Below, in pieces: positions 17,761 to 20,142 of a stretch of DNA of 20,142 nucleotides. The notes beneath the pieces are model-generated. The model was not told where the DNA came from and searched no databases. It saw only the letters and a program-made list of their open reading frames with translations. Within the stretch, counting starts at the first letter, position 1. Each line of letters begins with the position of its first letter. The translations under genes and the position numbers were made by a program. Source of the stretch: a virus; IMG/VR virus record IMGVR_UViG_3300021379_001388, positions 1-20,142 of that record; one strand, given 5' to 3'.

Positions 17761-20142
17761 ATGCAGAACTCCAACACAAAATACTCCTCCAACTTTCCTG
17801 ACCCTATGGTCCCGAAGGAGAAGAAGGAGAAGAAAGAGTACGGGCTGCGCTACGCCAAGGCCATAGAGAAGCAGTGGGGGAACGCCGACGACTACAACTC
17901 GCTGTTCAGGAAGAGGCAGAAGATATTTGAGCGCAACAGGGACTATGCGAACGGGACACAGGATACTACGGTTTACAAGCAGATACTTACTAGCCTGGAC
18001 CCTAATAACGGGGATGGGAGTCTTGTTAATCTTGACTTCACCCCTGTTCCCATTCTGGCTAAATTCGCACGAATTGTCACCAACAAAATCCTCTCGCGCT
18101 CTCCTTACCCGAACCTGGAGGCGGTGGACCCGCTCTCTTCGTCAGAGAAGGACGCGCAGAAAAGGATGATGCAGATGCAGGTCGCGGCACGCGACGAGCT
18201 GATTGCACTCAAGCAGGAGACAGGGGGGCTGACGATTGGGGACGATCCCGAGCAGCTCCCCGAAACACTCGAGGAGGCAGAGATTCTCTTCGAAACCAAC
18301 ATCAAGACCGACGCAGAGATAGCTGCTCAGGTGGCTACTAACATGACGTTGGAGTGGAACAACTTCGACGACAACACCTACCGCCGCTGCGTGTCTGACC
18401 TGACTGCCATCGGGATGGCGGTAACCAAGCGCACCAACGACCCGAACTACGGGGTGAAGGTGGAGTACGTAGACCCAGGGGCGTTCGTGCACAGCTACAC
18501 CGAGGACCCGAGCATGGACGACCTCGTCTACGCAGGGCACGTGAAGCGCATGACTATCAGTGAGCTGAAGCGCCTCGCTGGGGACGAGCTCTCCGAGGAG
18601 GATTTGAAGAAGATTCAGAAGGCCTCCAAGAAGAACAAGCAGGGGGACTACTCCTCACCGAACGCCACCTCGTACGACCACTTCACGGGGAAGTACTCTT
18701 CGGGGTACGACGAGTACATGGTGGAGGTGCTGTGCTTTGAGTTCGTCTCCGTAGACACGATGTACTTCGAGGAGAAGGAGAATCGCTTCGGGAACACGGG
18801 GTTCTTCTATCAGGGGTACAGCTACAAGGAGAAGCCCAACAGCGTGTTCTCTCGCACCCCGCATAAGATGGAGGTCGAGAACGTGTACACGGGGATGTAC
18901 GTCATGGGGACGGACTTTTTGTTCAACTACGGGCTAATGACCAACATGCCCAGGAACATGCACGACCTCTCCCGCACGCGGATGTCGTACTCCCCTGTGG
19001 CAACCAACATGCGGGACATGGTCCCCAAGTCGCTTGTCGATAGCTGCATCGGGTTTGCTGACATGCTTCAGCTCACCCACCTCAAGCTGCAGCAAGCTAT
19101 TGCCAAGGCCAAGCCCGACGGATTGATTATCGACATCGAGGGGCTGGAGAACGTACAGCTCGGAAAGGGTGGGGAGCTGCAGCCCTTGGAGCTGCACGAC
19201 ATCTACGAGCAGACGGGGGTGTTCTACTACCGAAGCAAGAACCCCGAGGGCGGGTTCCAGAACCCACCAGTCAGAGAGATTGGGAATGCCATCCGCAACG
19301 TCAACGAGCTCATCGGGCTGTACAACCACTACCTGCGTATGATCCGTGACGCTACGGGCATTAACGAGGTTATGGATGCCTCCACCCCGAAGGGGGATGC
19401 CCTGGTTGGGGTGAGGGAGCAGGCCCTAGCTGCAGGGAATAACGCCATCTACGACGTCACCAACTCCTCTATGATTCTTTTCAAGAAGGTGTGCGAGGAC
19501 GTAGTGAAGTGCCTGCAAGTCCTGCCACGGGAGAGCGTAGTGTACAGGGTGTATGAGAACGCCATCGGGAAGACGAACATGAGCGTGCTCAACAGCTTCG
19601 GGAACCTCCCCATGTACAACTTCGGGGTGACGGTGCAGAAGGAGATGGAGGATATTGAGAAGGCGTACCTAGAGCAGAACATCCAGGCCTCCCTCGCTCA
19701 GAAGGAGCTGGATATTGAGGACGCTATCGCCATCCGCAACATGAAGGACATCAACCAGGCCGAGAGGCTGTTGGTTGTGCGCCGCAAGAAAAGGATTCAG
19801 CGCATGCAGCAGATGGCTCAGCAGAACGCCCAAGTCCAGTCCGAGCAGGCACAGCAGGCCGCACTGGTGGCTTCGCAGGCCAAGCAGCAGGAGATGCAGA
19901 TGGAGGCGCAGCTCGAGGCGCAGACCCTGCAACTCAAGAACGAACTAGAGATGCAGCTTGAGGCCGTCAAGCACCAGTACCGCAGGGAGATTGAGATGAT
20001 TCGCGCTCAGGCTACCCTCGGATTCCGTGAGGACGATCAGAACTTCCGCGAGAAGATTGAGGTGTTCAAGGAGGGGAAGAAGGACCAGCGCGTAGACAAG
20101 CAGAAGGAGGCGCAGAAGGAACTCATTGCAAAGCGTAAGGGG
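17761..20142 (+). CDS. Portal protein, C-terminus beyond the window
   Basis: The frame is open for 794 codons to the window end. The N-terminal half contains the portal-like stretches of Bacteroidota phages: VNLDFTPVPILAKFARIVTN, QVATNMTLEWNNFDDNTYRR, VKVEYVDPGAFVHSYTEDPS, KSLVDSCIGFADMLQLTHLK and the clip-type DATGINEVMDASTPKGDALV, followed by GVREQALAAGNNAIYD. From about residue 620 a long Gln/Glu/Lys-rich coiled coil runs to the end. It forms the ring at the capsid vertex through which DNA is packaged and ejected. The position just after terL supports the call. I recall similar long portals with coiled-coil tails in crAss-like phages; this relation is not tested. Confidence 0.82.
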   Translation, partial: MQNSNTKYSSNFPDPMVPKEKKEKKEYGLRYAKAIEKQWGNADDYNSLFRKRQKIFERNRDYANGTQDTTVYKQILTSLDPNNGDGSLVNLDFTPVPILAKFARIVTNKILSRSPYPNLEAVDPLSSSEKDAQKRMMQMQVAARDELIALKQETGGLTIGDDPEQLPETLEEAEILFETNIKTDAEIAAQVATNMTLEWNNFDDNTYRRCVSDLTAIGMAVTKRTNDPNYGVKVEYVDPGAFVHSYTEDPSMDDLVYAGHVKRMTISELKRLAGDELSEEDLKKIQKASKKNKQGDYSSPNATSYDHFTGKYSSGYDEYMVEVLCFEFVSVDTMYFEEKENRFGNTGFFYQGYSYKEKPNSVFSRTPHKMEVENVYTGMYVMGTDFLFNYGLMTNMPRNMHDLSRTRMSYSPVATNMRDMVPKSLVDSCIGFADMLQLTHLKLQQAIAKAKPDGLIIDIEGLENVQLGKGGELQPLELHDIYEQTGVFYYRSKNPEGGFQNPPVREIGNAIRNVNELIGLYNHYLRMIRDATGINEVMDASTPKGDALVGVREQALAAGNNAIYDVTNSSMILFKKVCEDVVKCLQVLPRESVVYRVYENAIGKTNMSVLNSFGNLPMYNFGVTVQKEMEDIEKAYLEQNIQASLAQKELDIEDAIAIRNMKDINQAERLLVVRRKKRIQRMQQMAQQNAQVQSEQAQQAALVASQAKQQEMQMEAQLEAQTLQLKNELEMQLEAVKHQYRREIEMIRAQATLGFREDDQNFREKIEVFKEGKKDQRVDKQKEAQKELIAKRKG

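Noticed and set aside
1-20142. tRNA genes, CRISPR arrays, insertion sequences, integrase or attachment sites
   Set aside because: I looked for cloverleaf-like segments, regularly spaced repeats, transposase or recombinase motifs and found none; a lytic or temperate lifestyle cannot be decided from this window.

Overview
The window looks like a piece of a double-stranded DNA tailed phage (or prophage) of a Bacteroidota host. The phage assignment rests on a large terminase, a portal protein, a peptidoglycan peptidase, an HNH nuclease and dozens of tightly packed small genes. The host assignment rests on promoters of the Bacteroidota type (TAnnTTTG -7 box, TTG/TTTG -33 box), the absence of Shine-Dalgarno sites before most starts, and lipoproteins with Bacteroidota-like signal peptides. 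The portal and terminase remind me of podovirus-like, distantly crAss-like phages; this is from memory and not searched.

Left arm (1-6250, all minus strand): about 22 short, mostly unrecognised genes, often overlapping by 1-8 bases, plus a C5-cytosine DNA methyltransferase, a DUF4240-like protein, a Myb/SANT-like DNA-binding protein with a coiled coil, and a lipoprotein cut by the window edge. This has the look of an early host-takeover region. It is divided into transcription units by a repeated promoter element (GTTAAC-like box, TTGGCTTG, about 20 bases, AACATTTG) at 6205-6251, 5966-6011, 4581-4627 and 4171-4216, with a divergent relative at 1651-1689. Start codons share a recurring upstream context (AATACA..., then AGACATG or CACAATG). 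A 19-codon methyltransferase N-terminus (3640-3699) survives as a remnant.

Central region (6251-7123): mostly non-coding, with G-run clusters, a long stem-loop and a palindrome. It also holds one 57-residue membrane protein gene on the minus strand, flanked by near-identical 18-base direct repeats. It is the divergence point between the leftward and rightward arms.

Right arm (7124-20142, plus strand except one gene): a jelly-roll-like protein read from an apparently leaderless promoter; a leader region with operator-like palindromes; a three-gene run ending in a 956-residue virion protein with a lytic-transglycosylase-like N-terminus; a probable virion structural protein; an M15 peptidase endolysin; a winged-helix gene on the opposite strand; a run of small genes; a tandem GroES-like protein; a coiled-coil protein (terminase small subunit candidate); an HNH protein; two overlapping lipoprotein-like genes; the terminase large subunit; and the portal protein, which runs off the right end. 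Perfect TAnnTTTG boxes without a clear -33 box precede four of these genes and may form a late promoter class.

The most unusual items are the two-domain co-chaperonin, the conserved-looking ORF overprinted on the methyltransferase gene, the methyltransferase remnant kept in a translationally coupled position, and the repeated leftward promoter module.
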